Shown here: in pieces, positions 63,083 through 64,000 of the stretch
How positions within the stretch are numbered: the stretch's first letter is position 1
Layout of the letters: each line of letters opens with the position of its first letter
Assembly: GCF_019670125.1 (NCBI RefSeq)
Contig: NZ_AP023033.1
Span: 4,361,001-4,425,000 of the forward strand
Length of the DNA stretch: 64,000 nt
Direction: 5' to 3'
DNA from: Agarivorans aestuarii
GTDB taxonomy: Bacteria; Pseudomonadota; Gammaproteobacteria; Enterobacterales; Celerinatantimonadaceae
Program-made: the position numbers and the translations under genes
Notes under the pieces: generated by a model
Databases searched by the model: none
What the model saw: only the letters and a program-made list of their open reading frames with translations
Told to the model about the DNA's origin: nothing

Positions 63083-64000
<918 letters not shown>

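Overview
The window looks like part of the chromosome of a marine gammaproteobacterium of the Alteromonadales type. Agarivorans or Shewanella relatives would fit, but the genus is an inference. The reasons are a torECAD TMAO-respiration operon, a flgT-type H-ring flagellar gene, Shewanella/Vibrio-like families throughout (DUF2789, DUF342/FapA, BacNaV-like channel), moderate GC, and a dispersed repeat whose ends read ATACCAATC...GATTGGTAT.

Layout. 1-10.5 kb: the 3' end of cpdB, a chemoreceptor, a beta-CASP-type metallo-beta-lactamase protein, a small secreted protein, a TrhA/hemolysin III protein, a GalT/HIT-family nucleotidyltransferase, a two-gene unit of unknown membrane proteins, and a voltage-gated channel with an acidic selectivity filter. 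10.5-23 kb: a repeat element, a small cysteine-containing protein behind a Fur-like palindrome, a LysR regulator, a seven-gene MoxR/DUF58/DUF4381/BatA/BatB/BatC/BatD operon on the minus strand, and, divergent from it, a DUF1254/DUF1214 protein, a small membrane protein, an AraC regulator and an outer-membrane barrel. 23-35 kb: the urea ABC transporter urtABCDE (minus) and the urease operon ureDABCEFG plus a hupE/ureJ-like gene (plus). They diverge from a shared control region that carries NtrC-like sites and two oppositely oriented sigma-54 promoter matches. 35-47 kb: an isolated menE, several small genes, two overlapping LysR-like regulators, tapT (DTW domain), torECAD and a malic enzyme. 47-52.5 kb: a TRAP transporter (dctM-dctQ-dctP, minus) divergent from a Cache-domain histidine kinase and a NarL-type response regulator. 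52.5-62 kb, mostly minus: a DUF2789 protein, D-cysteine desulfhydrase, a DUF342 protein, a large S8 lipoprotein protease, an unknown Ala-rich protein, flgT and a flgH homologue behind a strong sigma-54 promoter match. 62.6-64 kb: the end of an rRNA operon (5S and the 3' part of 23S, minus strand).

How it fits together. Urea import and hydrolysis appear to be one nitrogen-limitation regulon. menE lies near a TMAO respiratory operon, whose TorC takes electrons from menaquinol, but no direct link is visible in the sequence. The Bat/MoxR cluster and the paired DUF1254/AraC/barrel genes look like an envelope-stress or accessory module. The least explained parts are the membrane-protein pair at 6.6-9.4 kb, the small genes at 10.7, 36.5 and 52.4 kb, the Ala-rich gene next to flgT, and the structured remnant downstream of the 5S gene.
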